A program made the position numbers and the translations under genes. From Bradyrhizobium sp. CCBAU 53351 (GTDB taxonomy: Bacteria; Pseudomonadota; Alphaproteobacteria; Rhizobiales; Xanthobacteraceae): a DNA stretch of 64,000 nt. The stretch is from the NCBI RefSeq assembly GCF_015291745.1, contig NZ_CP030059.1:4739501-4803500 (forward strand), in the 5' to 3' direction. The notes under the pieces were generated by a model that was not told where the DNA came from, did no database searches, and worked only from the letters and a program-made list of their open reading frames with translations. Below are positions 42,072 to 50,343 of the stretch, piece by piece. Numbering within the stretch: position 1 is the first letter of the stretch; each line of letters begins with the position of its first letter.

Positions 42072-42485
42072 TCATCCCGCGCGCTTTGCCGCGCTGCTCT
42101 GCTGGAAGTGCTCGGCACCTGTGATCTCCACCCAGCGATGTTTCGACTGCTCGAACACCGACCTGACCGGCGCCGGGAAGTCCGGATTTGCGATCGCGCC
42201 GACGGCGACAGCGATCATTCCCGGCAGATTGTCGGCTTGCCAATAGACCGTTGACCCGCAGTCGGGACAAAAATGGCTGCGCACCTTGCCGCCACTCGCG
42301 GCGGTCCGAACATAGGGCTTTGACGCTCCAGAGATCGTGACGGTCTCTGCGGCGTAGAAAACGCCGATACCGAACGGCGCGCCGGTCCGTCGCTGACAGT
42401 CGAGGCAGTGACAGGCGACGACGAGGCGCGAGGGTCCCGGAAGCGACAACGAAAGCGCGCCGCAGCTGCATCTGGCATCGATCAT
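42072..42485 (-). CDS. GFA-family (glutathione-dependent formaldehyde-activating-like) protein
   Basis: 137 residues with the family zinc ligands: CSCGAL near the start, CHCLDCQRRTGAPFG in the middle, and HFCPDCGSTVYW. The beta-tent Gfa fold binds zinc; beyond the founding enzyme, most members have no assigned reaction. Starts at ATG 42485, converges on tRNA-Thr. Confidence 0.9.
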   Translation of the reverse strand: MIDARCSCGALSLSLPGPSRLVVACHCLDCQRRTGAPFGIGVFYAAETVTISGASKPYVRTAASGGKVRSHFCPDCGSTVYWQADNLPGMIAVAVGAIANPDFPAPVRSVFEQSKHRWVEITGAEHFQQSSAAKRAG

Positions 42486-42580
42486 GGAATCTGGTCTCCC
42501 TTGACGGCAGATAGAGTTGAAGAGGCAGCGGTGCCCGTCTCAAATGACACGTTGCAGCGCGCTCCGCACACCTCAGAGCC

Positions 42581-44410
42581 TCACTCCGTCCCGACCTCGA
42601 ACGCCAGCAGCACGTTGCCGGCGACGCCGCTCCATTGTCCGTAGCCGGAATTGGTGTAGAGCATGCCGCCGGCGATGACCGGGCCGGGGCCATCGATCGC
42701 GCCGCCATGGGCGGGGACGCCGTTCACCGCCTTGAAATCCTGCGCGGTGTCGAACTCCCACACGAGCTTGCCGTCGGGAGCGTAGGCGCGCAGGAAGCCG
42801 CTGACGCCGCCGGAAAACACCACGCCCGGGATCAGGCTCACCGCCGCCGAGAGCGCGGGGCTGCATTGCGGGCGTTCGCCGCAGGCGACCGGCGGCACTT
42901 CCATCACAACTTTTCCGCTGGCGAGGTCGAGGCCGAACAAGCCGCCGCCTTGCGTGGAATCGAGCTGCCGCGTGCCGTCCCGTTTGAAGCGCAGGTCGGA
43001 ATTCGCGACATAGATGCGCTCGCCGTCCGCGGCCGAGCCCCATTCGCTGCCGCCGAGCGAACCGCCCTTCCCGATCCGGGTTTGCCACAGGATCTTGCCG
43101 CCGTCGTCGGGATCGAGCGCGTGCACGACGCCGGATTTCTGCGCGATGGCGAGCACGCGCCTGCCGTCGTGCAAGGTCACGAGGATCGGCGACTGGCCGA
43201 AATCGTGATCGGGCCCGTGATCCTCGGGACAATTGGTCTTGTCTGCATTGTAGCAGGCGACGACGAAGGCGTCCTTGGGCGTCGCCTGCTGCTTCCACAG
43301 CAGCTTCCCGGTCGCGAGCTCGAAAGCGAGGATCGCATCGGCGGTCGCGGCCGGCGGATTCGAATAGGAATTGCTCGTCGCGACATAGACCGCGCCCCGC
43401 TTCGCATCGATCGTCGGCGCCGACCAGATCGCGGCGCCGGACGGACCGAAGAGCTGCGTGCCCCTGGCATTCTTGCCGGTCGGATGCGGCACTTCCGGAA
43501 TCGTATAGGCCTGCCAGATCGTCTTGCCGGTCGCGGCGTCCAGCGCCACGACGCTGCCGCGGAAGGTGCAGCATTCGTAACCGGCTTGCGAGCCTGCCGC
43601 TTCCTCGATCGAGGACACCGGCACGTAGAGCACGCCGGCATGCAGCGTCGGAGCGCCGGTGATGCGCGCGGCGGCATGCTCCTCGACTTTGGCCTTCCAG
43701 ATCAGCGCGCCGGTCAGCGCATTGACGGCGTAGGCGTTGGCACGCAAATCCCCGAAGAAGATCGCGTACTGATCGGAGCCCGGAAGCTGAGCAAAACTGA
43801 TCGCGGCGCGCACCGCCGCATCGATCGCCAACGTCCACAGCGTGCAGCCGCTTCGCGCGTCGAGCGCGTGCATCTTGCGATCCGTGCCGCCGATGAACAG
43901 CATCCCGCCGACGATGGCGGGCGGCGCAAACGACACCGATGCGCCGGGAAAGGCATAAGCCCATTTCAACCGCAAACGCGGCACCTGCGCCGCGGTCAGC
44001 CCCGCCATGTCGGCCGGCTGGAAGCGGCTGTTGCCGGCATCGACGCCCCATCCGTTCCAGCGCGGGCCGTCGAGGGCTTGCGGAAAGCCGCTTCCCGGCT
44101 GCGCGCAGCGGCCGTCCGCGTCGGCGGTAGCGCCGCTCGTCGGCATCTTGCCGGTGACAAAGGACGCTATGGCGCGGCGTTCGGCATCGCTGCGATCCTT
44201 CGTCATCGCCGCCATGCTGCCGGAGGTCAACGTTCCCAGCACGTGGTCGAACGACATCGCCTGCATGGCGCTCCGGGCCGGCACGCGGGTCTGCGCCTCG
44301 CTGTCGTGGCATTGCGCGCAATGCGCTGCATAGAGCGCGGCCCCTTCCTGTGCCAACGCTGGCGCACTGCACCAGATCAGCAACGCGGCGGAGATGGCAC
44401 GAGCGCTCAT
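42581..44410 (-). CDS. PQQ-binding quinohemoprotein dehydrogenase, polyvinyl-alcohol-dehydrogenase-like
   Basis: 609 residues from ATG 44410, preceded by GGAG at six bases. Signal peptide (MSARAISAALLIWCSAPALAQ), then an N-terminal cytochrome c domain with CAQCH heme motif, then an eight-bladed PQQ beta-propeller with the repeated tryptophan-docking pattern (GALIWKAKV, GKTIWQAY, GKLLWKQQA, GKILWQTRIG, GKLVWEFDT). The substrate-proximal vicinal Cys pair is visible in GYECCTF. It oxidises an alcohol in the periplasm and passes electrons to cytochrome. Heme-first order matches polyvinyl alcohol dehydrogenases rather than methanol dehydrogenase. Confidence 0.9.
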   Translation of the reverse strand: MSARAISAALLIWCSAPALAQEGAALYAAHCAQCHDSEAQTRVPARSAMQAMSFDHVLGTLTSGSMAAMTKDRSDAERRAIASFVTGKMPTSGATADADGRCAQPGSGFPQALDGPRWNGWGVDAGNSRFQPADMAGLTAAQVPRLRLKWAYAFPGASVSFAPPAIVGGMLFIGGTDRKMHALDARSGCTLWTLAIDAAVRAAISFAQLPGSDQYAIFFGDLRANAYAVNALTGALIWKAKVEEHAAARITGAPTLHAGVLYVPVSSIEEAAGSQAGYECCTFRGSVVALDAATGKTIWQAYTIPEVPHPTGKNARGTQLFGPSGAAIWSAPTIDAKRGAVYVATSNSYSNPPAATADAILAFELATGKLLWKQQATPKDAFVVACYNADKTNCPEDHGPDHDFGQSPILVTLHDGRRVLAIAQKSGVVHALDPDDGGKILWQTRIGKGGSLGGSEWGSAADGERIYVANSDLRFKRDGTRQLDSTQGGGLFGLDLASGKVVMEVPPVACGERPQCSPALSAAVSLIPGVVFSGGVSGFLRAYAPDGKLVWEFDTAQDFKAVNGVPAHGGAIDGPGPVIAGGMLYTNSGYGQWSGVAGNVLLAFEVGTE

Positions 44411-44498
44411 GGTGGGCTCCGGCATGCGATCGCTTCACACAACCCGAAGTCTATCGCCGCCGCGATCGCGGGCGCAATGGACGTTGTGCCTGCTTCTG

Positions 44499-45206
44499 TC
44501 ACGCACCCGTGCGATCGGGATCCGGCAACTCGTCGAGCCGCCAGAGCCCGAGGCTCTTGTCGCGCCAGCCGCCGTCGCCCTCCTCGCAGCGCTCGTCGAT
44601 CAGCTCGCGCGGTGCGGGCCAGTCGAACGGCGCCTTCGTCATGTTGAGCGCGCGCCAGTCGCCGTCCTCGCAATCGCGATTGTCCTCGATCTCCGGAAAC
44701 GTCGTGACGAGCAGGAATTGCGCGCCGCTCTCGCGAAAGCGGGCGGTGACGCGGGCGATGTTCTGAAAGCTCAGATGCACCAGGCAATCCCGGCACAGGA
44801 TCAGGTCGGCGCGCGGCAGTGCATCGCGCGTGACATCGGCAACCAGGAATCGGCCGGCCAGTTCGCCATCCGCCACGCGCTTGTTGTTGGCCTCGACCAG
44901 CGACGGCACGATGTCGATGCCGACGTAGTCGATATCGAGCTTGATGCGACCGATCCAGCCGGCATCGCCGCAGGGCGCATCGAGCAGCGAACGCGCGCCG
45001 AGCCGTTGCAGCAGCGGTGGAAGCGCCTCCCGAACCGCGGCGGTCGCCATGTCCTCCGACCCGAGCCCGGAGACCGAGCTGGCAGCGCCCCAGAGGTTCG
45101 TCCGCTCGATCCGCTCGAACCGCGCGGCGAGATCGAGGCCCGCGAAATTGTCGCGGTCGGCGACGAAGCGTTCGTGGGCCAGCACGGGGGGACGATTGGC
45201 GATCAT
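44499..45206 (-). CDS. Class I SAM-dependent methyltransferase
   Basis: 235 residues from ATG 45206 (MIANRPPVLAHERFVADRDNF). SAM motif I SLLDAPCGDAGWIG, motif II YVGIDIVPSLVEANNKR, then DLILCRDCLVHLSF and FLLVTTFPEIEDNRD. Nearest in style to glycosyl-associated small-molecule methyltransferases of rhizobia. Substrate unknown. Confidence 0.85.
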   Translation of the reverse strand: MIANRPPVLAHERFVADRDNFAGLDLAARFERIERTNLWGAASSVSGLGSEDMATAAVREALPPLLQRLGARSLLDAPCGDAGWIGRIKLDIDYVGIDIVPSLVEANNKRVADGELAGRFLVADVTRDALPRADLILCRDCLVHLSFQNIARVTARFRESGAQFLLVTTFPEIEDNRDCEDGDWRALNMTKAPFDWPAPRELIDERCEEGDGGWRDKSLGLWRLDELPDPDRTGA

Positions 45207-45304
45207 CGGATCAGACACAGGTCGAAATTTGGTCGCAAGCACCATACATCGCGTGCATCCCATTCGAAATTGCCTGACCGGGCGTCAGCCAACATCCGGA
45301 CCCG

Positions 45305-45418
45305 ATGCGCTCCATGACGACCAAAGAGACGGCCAGGATCGCCGCCGGTGCGGTGACGGCCGTGGTGATGACGGCGGTGCTGTTTGCAATCGCCATGGCA
45401 TTTCTGCTGGCGCCCTAG
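45305..45418 (+). CDS. Small single-helix membrane protein
   Basis: 37 residues (MRSMTTKETARIAAGAVTAV then VMTAVLFAIAMAFLLAP). A charged N-terminus followed by one hydrophobic helix running to the end. Start may be ATG 45314. Too short for domain assignment. Confidence 0.5.
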   Translation: MRSMTTKETARIAAGAVTAVVMTAVLFAIAMAFLLAP

Positions 45419-45485
45419 GTGGCATGAGCACCCCGAACATGGGGCCAAATCGGAACCAAAGGCGCACCTGGTTCGTTCTCGACCC

Positions 45486-45713
45486 ATGCGAATCCGCGAA
45501 GAAAACCGAAACATGTTTCTGCTGGTGACAGTGACACTGTGCTGTACCGCAGTTGCCGGCACATTGACGCTGCTCGAGCCGACGCTTGGGCCGGCCCCCG
45601 AAAGGCAGGTCGCCGAGCGAGCGATGATCGACGTCACCCGGGTATCGGATCAAACTCCGGTTCGGGTGGTGGGCGCACCGTTCGAGCCCAACGTTAATCC
45701 GCGCGCGCGATAG
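45486..45713 (+). CDS. Small anchored periplasmic protein
   Basis: 75 residues: MRIREENRNMFLLVTVTLCC begins an N-terminal membrane anchor or signal peptide (FLLVTVTLCCTAVAGTLTLL), then a polar tail with no recognised domain (ERQVAERAMIDVTRV). Same strand as the preceding membrane peptide. Confidence 0.55.
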   Translation: MRIREENRNMFLLVTVTLCCTAVAGTLTLLEPTLGPAPERQVAERAMIDVTRVSDQTPVRVVGAPFEPNVNPRAR

Positions 45714-45716
45714 CCC

Positions 45717-45881
45717 TCACCTCGGCGATGCCTCCGTGCCCTCCTGGGGCCGGCTTTGGGCACGTGCCAATTCCTCCACGAACGCGATCACCTCCGCCCG
45801 CTTGTGGGGCGGGAGCGACAGGAACGCGCGGATGAGCCTCAGGCCCTCCACTTCGTGCGACCGTTCTTTTCCGGAATCCAT
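45717..45881 (-). CDS. Small hypothetical protein, 54 residues
   Basis: ATG 45881 to TGA 45717 encodes MDSGKERSHEVEGLRLIRAF, then LSLPPHKRAEVIAFVEELA and a polar tail. The two helices (EGLRLIRAFLSL; KRAEVIAFVEELARAQ) match the short C-terminal segment found at the end of many rhizobial HTH/XRE-type regulators, here as a free-standing protein. Convergent with the gene ending at 45713, three bases away. Confidence 0.6.
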   Translation of the reverse strand: MDSGKERSHEVEGLRLIRAFLSLPPHKRAEVIAFVEELARAQSRPQEGTEASPR

Positions 45882-45982
45882 CCGCCTAATGTCGTGCGAC
45901 CGGGAAAAATATGCAATCCCTTGCGAACGACCTTGATTCGGCGCGGTCGCTTTGCTGGAATAGGGCCCGGCTGAGGTGAAGC

Positions 45983-46357
45983 ATGAAGTGGATCAGGGAG
46001 CGCGACGCGCTCATCGCGCAGACGATGGCCTTCGTCCAATCGGTGACCGGCAAGAAGGACGACCTCCTTCAGCCGGATGCGCCGTCGGATTCTTCGGCGG
46101 CAACCGTCGAGGCCGTCCCGGTCGAGGCCGTCATGGTCGAGATCAAGCCGCCCCCACCCCCTCCGCATCCTCAGCCCGCCCGGCATTCGCCGCCGCGGGC
46201 GGTCGGTGATTTCCGTACCGAGATGCAGGCCCGCATTGCCAATTTCCGTAAGCATCAGGAGCGGTTCGAGCGCGAGCGCGAGGAATATTGTGCCGAAACC
46301 CTGACCAAGTTGCGCGCCGCCATCCGCGACGTCCCTAGCCCGCCGGCCAAAAAGTAA
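45983..46357 (+). CDS. Hypothetical protein with proline-rich linker
   Basis: 124 residues: helical N-terminus (MKWIRERDALIAQTMAFVQS), a Pro-rich linker (KPPPPPPHPQPARH), and a charged helix (FRTEMQARIANFRKHQERFE). Known to me as a conserved Bradyrhizobium protein of unknown function. Confidence 0.75.
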   Translation: MKWIRERDALIAQTMAFVQSVTGKKDDLLQPDAPSDSSAATVEAVPVEAVMVEIKPPPPPPHPQPARHSPPRAVGDFRTEMQARIANFRKHQERFEREREEYCAETLTKLRAAIRDVPSPPAKK

Positions 46358-46381
46358 GGTCCCCCTCCCGCGGGAGGACCT
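46357..46381. terminator. Hairpin between convergent small genes
   Basis: AGGTCC (46358-46363 region) and GGACCT (46375-46380 region) flank CTCCCGCGGGAG, giving a strong GC hairpin directly after the stop at 46357. No T-run, so the termination role is uncertain. Confidence 0.4.
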
Positions 46382-46487
46382 ATAGCCAAGACCACACCAG
46401 CCACAGATTGGCCGCGCAGGCGCCGAATAGCGCCAGCGTCAGCGGCAGGAGCATGTGCCCGCAGGAGGTCTTCAGGTCGCTCGTCAT
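46380..46487 (-). CDS. Small single-helix membrane protein
   Basis: 35 residues (MTSDLKTSCGHMLLPLTLAL, then FGACAANLWLVWSWL). One hydrophobic helix rich in Leu, Ala and Trp. Start ATG 46487. Very short, so moderate doubt. Confidence 0.45.
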   Translation of the reverse strand: MTSDLKTSCGHMLLPLTLALFGACAANLWLVWSWL

Positions 46488-46662
46488 GGCGGAAAACATC
46501 CGCTGATTCCGCCAAACGAGTCCCAGGGATTCTTTTTTTCGCGATTCAGGACTCGTTAAGGACTCACGGCCCGGCACGCGCGATCACGGCCCCGTGATCA
46601 CCCCTCGCCCGGAACCTGCCGGCCGGCCCGACCGTTAACGGGCTTTCCTGGAGCGGGAAGAG

Positions 46663-46917
46663 ATGCCCTACGCCCTGTTCTGCAACGACGCCCAGATCAG
46701 CAAGGCCTATCCGAGCGAATCCGACATCTGGCAGCTCGCGGAGCGGAGCGGCCTGGTCGTCGATGTCAGCCCCGACGAGGACCGTCCGGGGCCACGCCGA
46801 GTGCTCGACAATGATTACGAGATCAGGCCCTGCCGAGCCGCCCAGGGCGAGGACCCTGCCAAGAACAAGGCCGAGGCCGAGCGCCAGTCCAAGATCGAGC
46901 TCGAGCTGAATTCGTGA
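46663..46917 (+). CDS. Conserved hypothetical protein
   Basis: 84 residues (MPYALFCNDAQISKAYPSES). N-terminal beta-alpha unit (YALFCNDAQISKAYPSESDIWQLAER) and a charged C-terminal helix. Recognised as a frequent small protein in Bradyrhizobium and relatives; function unknown. Confidence 0.75.
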   Translation: MPYALFCNDAQISKAYPSESDIWQLAERSGLVVDVSPDEDRPGPRRVLDNDYEIRPCRAAQGEDPAKNKAEAERQSKIELELNS

Positions 46918-46944
46918 GGTGCCGCCGGCGGACGCCGCAGGGGA

Positions 46945-47187
46945 TCAGGGCGTTGCTGTCGCCAGCGAGGCCTGCTCACCCGGCATCACCACACAGGCCT
47001 TGCGGCGGTGCAGCCCGCGGATCGCCCCGGTGACCTTCAGCACCTTGCCCGACGGGCAGGACGCGTCCTTGACGAAGGCCACCTCGTAAGGTGCCAACAT
47101 CAGAGGCTCGGATTTGAGGATTGTCTGTGCAGAGCACGGTACACAGAAGAAGCACGAGAGCACCGCTGCCGACACCAAGATACGCAT
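46945..47187 (-). CDS. Small secreted protein, DUF6719-like
   Basis: 80 residues from ATG 47187 with signal peptide (MRILVSAAVLSCFFCVPCSA). The mature part ends in a Cys-bearing SCPSGKVLKVTGAIRGLHRRKACV segment typical of a small periplasmic family in Bradyrhizobium. Two mature Cys could form a disulfide. Confidence 0.7.
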   Translation of the reverse strand: MRILVSAAVLSCFFCVPCSAQTILKSEPLMLAPYEVAFVKDASCPSGKVLKVTGAIRGLHRRKACVVMPGEQASLATATP

Positions 47188-47442
47188 GTCCGTCGTCCCA
47201 CCAGCCCGGTAATTCTCATATAACGCGTTCCGGAGCGCGAGTTCCGTAAGCGGCAAAAATTATTTTTGCTTTACCCGAGCCCCATGACACGCGTGAGAAG
47301 GCGCGCGTCGGAATGTTTGTCTGCAAATGACGCGCCAGATGGTTCACGCATTGCAAATACTGGGGTGGCCGCCGGGCGGGCGGACAAGCGAAAGGCCGGC
47401 GGAGCCGGCCTTTGCCTGGATGCGTGGTCGTCTGGGTGCGGG

Positions 47443-48150
47443 TCAGTAGCGCGAGGCTGCCGGACCGCCCCAGCCGAAACGGTAGTTCACACCGACCTTG
47501 ACGGTATGCTCGTCCTCCCGGCCGCGGACGCCGACGACGTCGACCGGACCGGAGGTGAAGGTGGTGCTGCCGAAATTATAGTACTGGTACTCGGCCTTGG
47601 CGGACCAGTTCGGCGCGAACATGTATTCGAGGCCGGCGCCGACCGTGTAGCCGTCCTTGCTGTTGCCGGTCGCAGTGAAGGCCTGCGGCACCCCGGCGAT
47701 GTTGACGCCGAGATTGTTATTGCGCCAGGCGTAGCCGCCCTTGGCGTACAGCAGGGTCGGTCCCCAGGTGTAGCCGATGCGGCCGGTCACCGACCCGAGC
47801 TGGTCGGTGTTGGAGGTCACCTGCGTGCCCAGCGGGAACGTGACACCATTGTTGTTGGTCGGCAGCCAGGAATACTGGGCCTCGATACCCACCACCCAAT
47901 TGGGCGCGAACTGGTAGTCGAAGCCGCCCTGCACGCCGCCCAGGAAGCGGGCGTCGCTGGACTGGAAGCTGCTGTCGCCGGCAAACGTGCCGCCGACATG
48001 GCCACCGATGTAGAAGCCGGTCCAGTTGTAGATCGCCTGTGGCGGCGTATAGGCCGGCGCCTTGGTGTAGGTGCGCGGCTGCATGTCCGCGGCTGCAGCC
48101 GGCGCGGCCAGCGCAAGCACAGCGGCTGCACCCAGCAAAATCGATCTCAT
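47443..48150 (-). CDS. Outer-membrane beta-barrel protein, Omp31/porin-like
   Basis: 235 residues from ATG 48150 (ATG 48156 is also possible; GGGGAT fits 48150). Signal peptide (MRSILLGAAAVLALAAPAAAA), a YTKAPAY linker, then NWTGFYIGGHVGG, the hallmark start of rhizobial outer-membrane barrels, alternating amphipathic strands (GVQGGFDYQFAPNWVVGIE, GRIGYTWGPTLLYAKGGYA) and a barrel-closing VKVGVNYRFGW. The 287 bp upstream (48151-48437) hold no gene I can support. Confidence 0.92.
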   Translation of the reverse strand: MRSILLGAAAVLALAAPAAAADMQPRTYTKAPAYTPPQAIYNWTGFYIGGHVGGTFAGDSSFQSSDARFLGGVQGGFDYQFAPNWVVGIEAQYSWLPTNNNGVTFPLGTQVTSNTDQLGSVTGRIGYTWGPTLLYAKGGYAWRNNNLGVNIAGVPQAFTATGNSKDGYTVGAGLEYMFAPNWSAKAEYQYYNFGSTTFTSGPVDVVGVRGREDEHTVKVGVNYRFGWGGPAASRY

Positions 48151-48437
48151 GATCATCCCCGTTCTTTCATTTACGACACTCAGGAAACAACGTGGCGTGA
48201 ATTGGGTTGCTTCGCGGCGATGCCGGAACGTTGATCGTTCGTTACTGTGACGGGGTGGCAACATCGCGATTTTGTTCCGTCACGTCGCCCGCGCCGACTG
48301 TTTTTGTCGCCTGCGGAAGTCCTGCCGTAACAATTTGTCGCAACACGAAACCGCCCCGTTCAAAGCTCCCCGAAATGTGATCCAGCGAGCTCCGGCACCA
48401 GCCTTTCTAGCACCGACCGATGAAAGCGGGCTTTGCG

Positions 48438-48872
48438 CTACCGCGTCATCTTTTCGAGTTCCGGAAAGGGTACGTAAACCGCGCCGGCACAGAGCTCGCT
48501 GGTGCGGTCGACGACACGGTCCGCGCGTCCGTTGACGAAGATCACGGCGCGTTCCCGCATGGCCTTGTAACTGCCATCGGTCTCGCGCGGGGTGAAGTGC
48601 AGACAGCTCACATAGAACTGCCGGCCGCCGACTTCGCGCTGGACCGGCTCTGCCATGCTGGCCTCGCGCACGCCGACCGGGTTGTTCAGGTAGGTGCGCA
48701 TCAGGGCCAGCGTGTCGCTGCGGAAATTGTCGGGAAACGGCTGCGGCCCTCCGGCCTGGGTCCCGCCGATGAAGGTTGGACGGTCACCATCACTGCCGAA
48801 ACATGCCGCAAGCGCCAACGGCAAGGCCAGGACGGATGCCAAGCGCACCGCAAATTTCGCCAATCGCCCCAC
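48438..48872 (-). CDS. Putative lipoprotein
   Basis: 144 residues with a lipobox (LALAAC) after a basic, hydrophobic leader. The mature region (DTLALMRTYLNNPVGVREASM, GRQFYVSCLHFTPRETDGSY, KAMRERAVIFVNGRADRVVD) is a conserved Rhizobiales lipoprotein domain of unknown function. Terminal part has a Cys that may bond with that of YVSCLHF. Confidence 0.82.
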   Translation of the reverse strand: MGRLAKFAVRLASVLALPLALAACFGSDGDRPTFIGGTQAGGPQPFPDNFRSDTLALMRTYLNNPVGVREASMAEPVQREVGGRQFYVSCLHFTPRETDGSYKAMRERAVIFVNGRADRVVDRTSELCAGAVYVPFPELEKMTR

Positions 48873-49075
48873 AGATTCCGCTCTCCACGCGAACAGACTT
48901 ACGGGGATGTTCTAGCCCCAAGGGCGCGCAAAGGGAATTCAGTCCTGCGCGAGAGGCCCTGTCAGCAACGCGCCGCACCGCCGCCGGCACTCGCGCTTTC
49001 GCGCAGGTGCCGGGACGGCCTGAAATCCGTACGCGGCGGCGGGCAATGCACGGTGCCGCCGCGCGGGATCAGACG

Positions 49076-49441
49076 TTAGCTGCGCTTCTCGGTGGTCAGC
49101 GGCTTGGTCGCCTCCGGCTGCGCCTTCAGCTTCTTCGCCGACAGGTGCTTGTGGTGATGGCGATGGGTGCGCACCGTCTTGTGCTCGTCCGGCGTCACGG
49201 CCGCGTTGGCGTTCATCGCCTTCGACTTGGTATCCACCTTGGCGTCCGCCTTGACGTCGGTCGCCTTGGTGTCGGCCTTGAGGCCGGCCTCGGGTTTCGC
49301 GACGGTGGTCGAAGCCTTGGTCTGGCTCTGGTCCGCCTTGATCACCGGGGCGGTCGTGGTGGTCTTGCCGGCCTCGGCGGCGAAGGCCGGGGCTGCGATC
49401 ACGGTAGCTGCGAGCAAGGCTGCGGAAATGGTCTTCAGCAT
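49076..49441 (-). CDS. Secreted His/Lys-rich protein
   Basis: 121 residues from ATG 49441. Signal peptide (MLKTISAALLAATVIAAPAFA), then Thr/Lys/Ala-rich repeats with alternating ADTKATDVKADAKVDTKSK, and a histidine cluster (THRHHHKHLSAKK) that could bind metals. No fold predicted. GAGGA lies nine bases before ATG. Confidence 0.75.
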   Translation of the reverse strand: MLKTISAALLAATVIAAPAFAAEAGKTTTTAPVIKADQSQTKASTTVAKPEAGLKADTKATDVKADAKVDTKSKAMNANAAVTPDEHKTVRTHRHHHKHLSAKKLKAQPEATKPLTTEKRS

Positions 49442-49689
49442 GGTGGTCTCCTCTTGGAAGGATCTCGAGGCGGCGCCCTCTCGCCTACCCTTCGATCGTA
49501 GGTGGAGCCTAGGGACGGCGCACTGAACCCAATCTGAAGCCCCTTGCAGGCTTCCGTTCATCTCGATGACTAGTTTGTCATCTGCCCTGGACGACCAGAT
49601 CGTGCGATGCGGGAATGTTTTTGGCTGACGGGTGTTTCGGTCTTCAGGCAATCGTGTAGGATCGCCACGTTCCATACGGGAGAATTTAG

Positions 49690-50235
49690 ATGCGCAAACT
49701 CTCAATGCTTGTCGTGCCGGGACTTGTCGCCATGTCGCTGGCGGCCGCACCGGTGCTGTCGAGCGCCTATGCCGCCGGCAGCGACGAGCCCTCCTCGCCG
49801 CCGAAGTCGGACTCGTCCTCGTCCAAGAAGGGCAAGAAGAAGAGCTCTTCCGTCAGCGATCCCAAATTCCTCTCCGCCTATCGCACCGCCTACACCGCGA
49901 TCTACGACAACCACGACTACTCCGGCGCGATCGGTCAGTTGAAGTCGCTGAAGCGCGACGACGTCGCCGACGTCGCCAATCTGATCGGCTACTCCTATCG
50001 CAAGCTCGGCGACTATCAGTCGTCGAAGGTCTATTACGAGCTGGCGCTGAAGGACGATCCGAACCACGTCCGCACCTGGCAGTATTACGGCCTCTGGCAA
50101 CTCGAGCAGGGCAACCGCGAACAGGCGCAGTATCATCTGAACAAGATCGCCTCGCTCGCCGGCACCGACAGCTCCGAATATCGCTCGCTTGCGGCAGCCC
50201 TCGACAAGCCGACCGGCGCGACGCTCGTCTACTGA
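49690..50235 (+). CDS. Secreted TPR protein
   Basis: 181 residues: signal peptide (MRKLSMLVVPGLVAMSLAAA), a Ser/Lys-rich linker (SDSSSSKKGKKKSSS), then two to three tetratricopeptide repeats (AYTAIYDNHDYSGAIGQLKSL, ANLIGYSYRKLGDYQSSKVYYELAL, WQYYGLWQLEQGNREQAQYHL). Likely a periplasmic protein-interaction module. Confidence 0.85.
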   Translation: MRKLSMLVVPGLVAMSLAAAPVLSSAYAAGSDEPSSPPKSDSSSSKKGKKKSSSVSDPKFLSAYRTAYTAIYDNHDYSGAIGQLKSLKRDDVADVANLIGYSYRKLGDYQSSKVYYELALKDDPNHVRTWQYYGLWQLEQGNREQAQYHLNKIASLAGTDSSEYRSLAAALDKPTGATLVY

Positions 50236-50257
50236 ACCTCGCATCGTCGCATGACGC

Positions 50258-50290
50258 GAACGGGCACAACCTTCCCGGTTGTGCCCGTTC
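50258..50290 (+). terminator. Terminator after TPR gene
   Basis: Perfect 14-bp stem GAACGGGCACAACC (50258-50271) with GGTTGTGCCCGTTC (50277-50290), followed by CGCTTTCTC, between the TPR gene and the next plus-strand gene. Confidence 0.7.
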
Positions 50291-50343
50291 CGCTTTCTCG
50301 GCTAGCCTCCCGCACCAATCCTCCCCGCAAAAATTGGTGTGCA

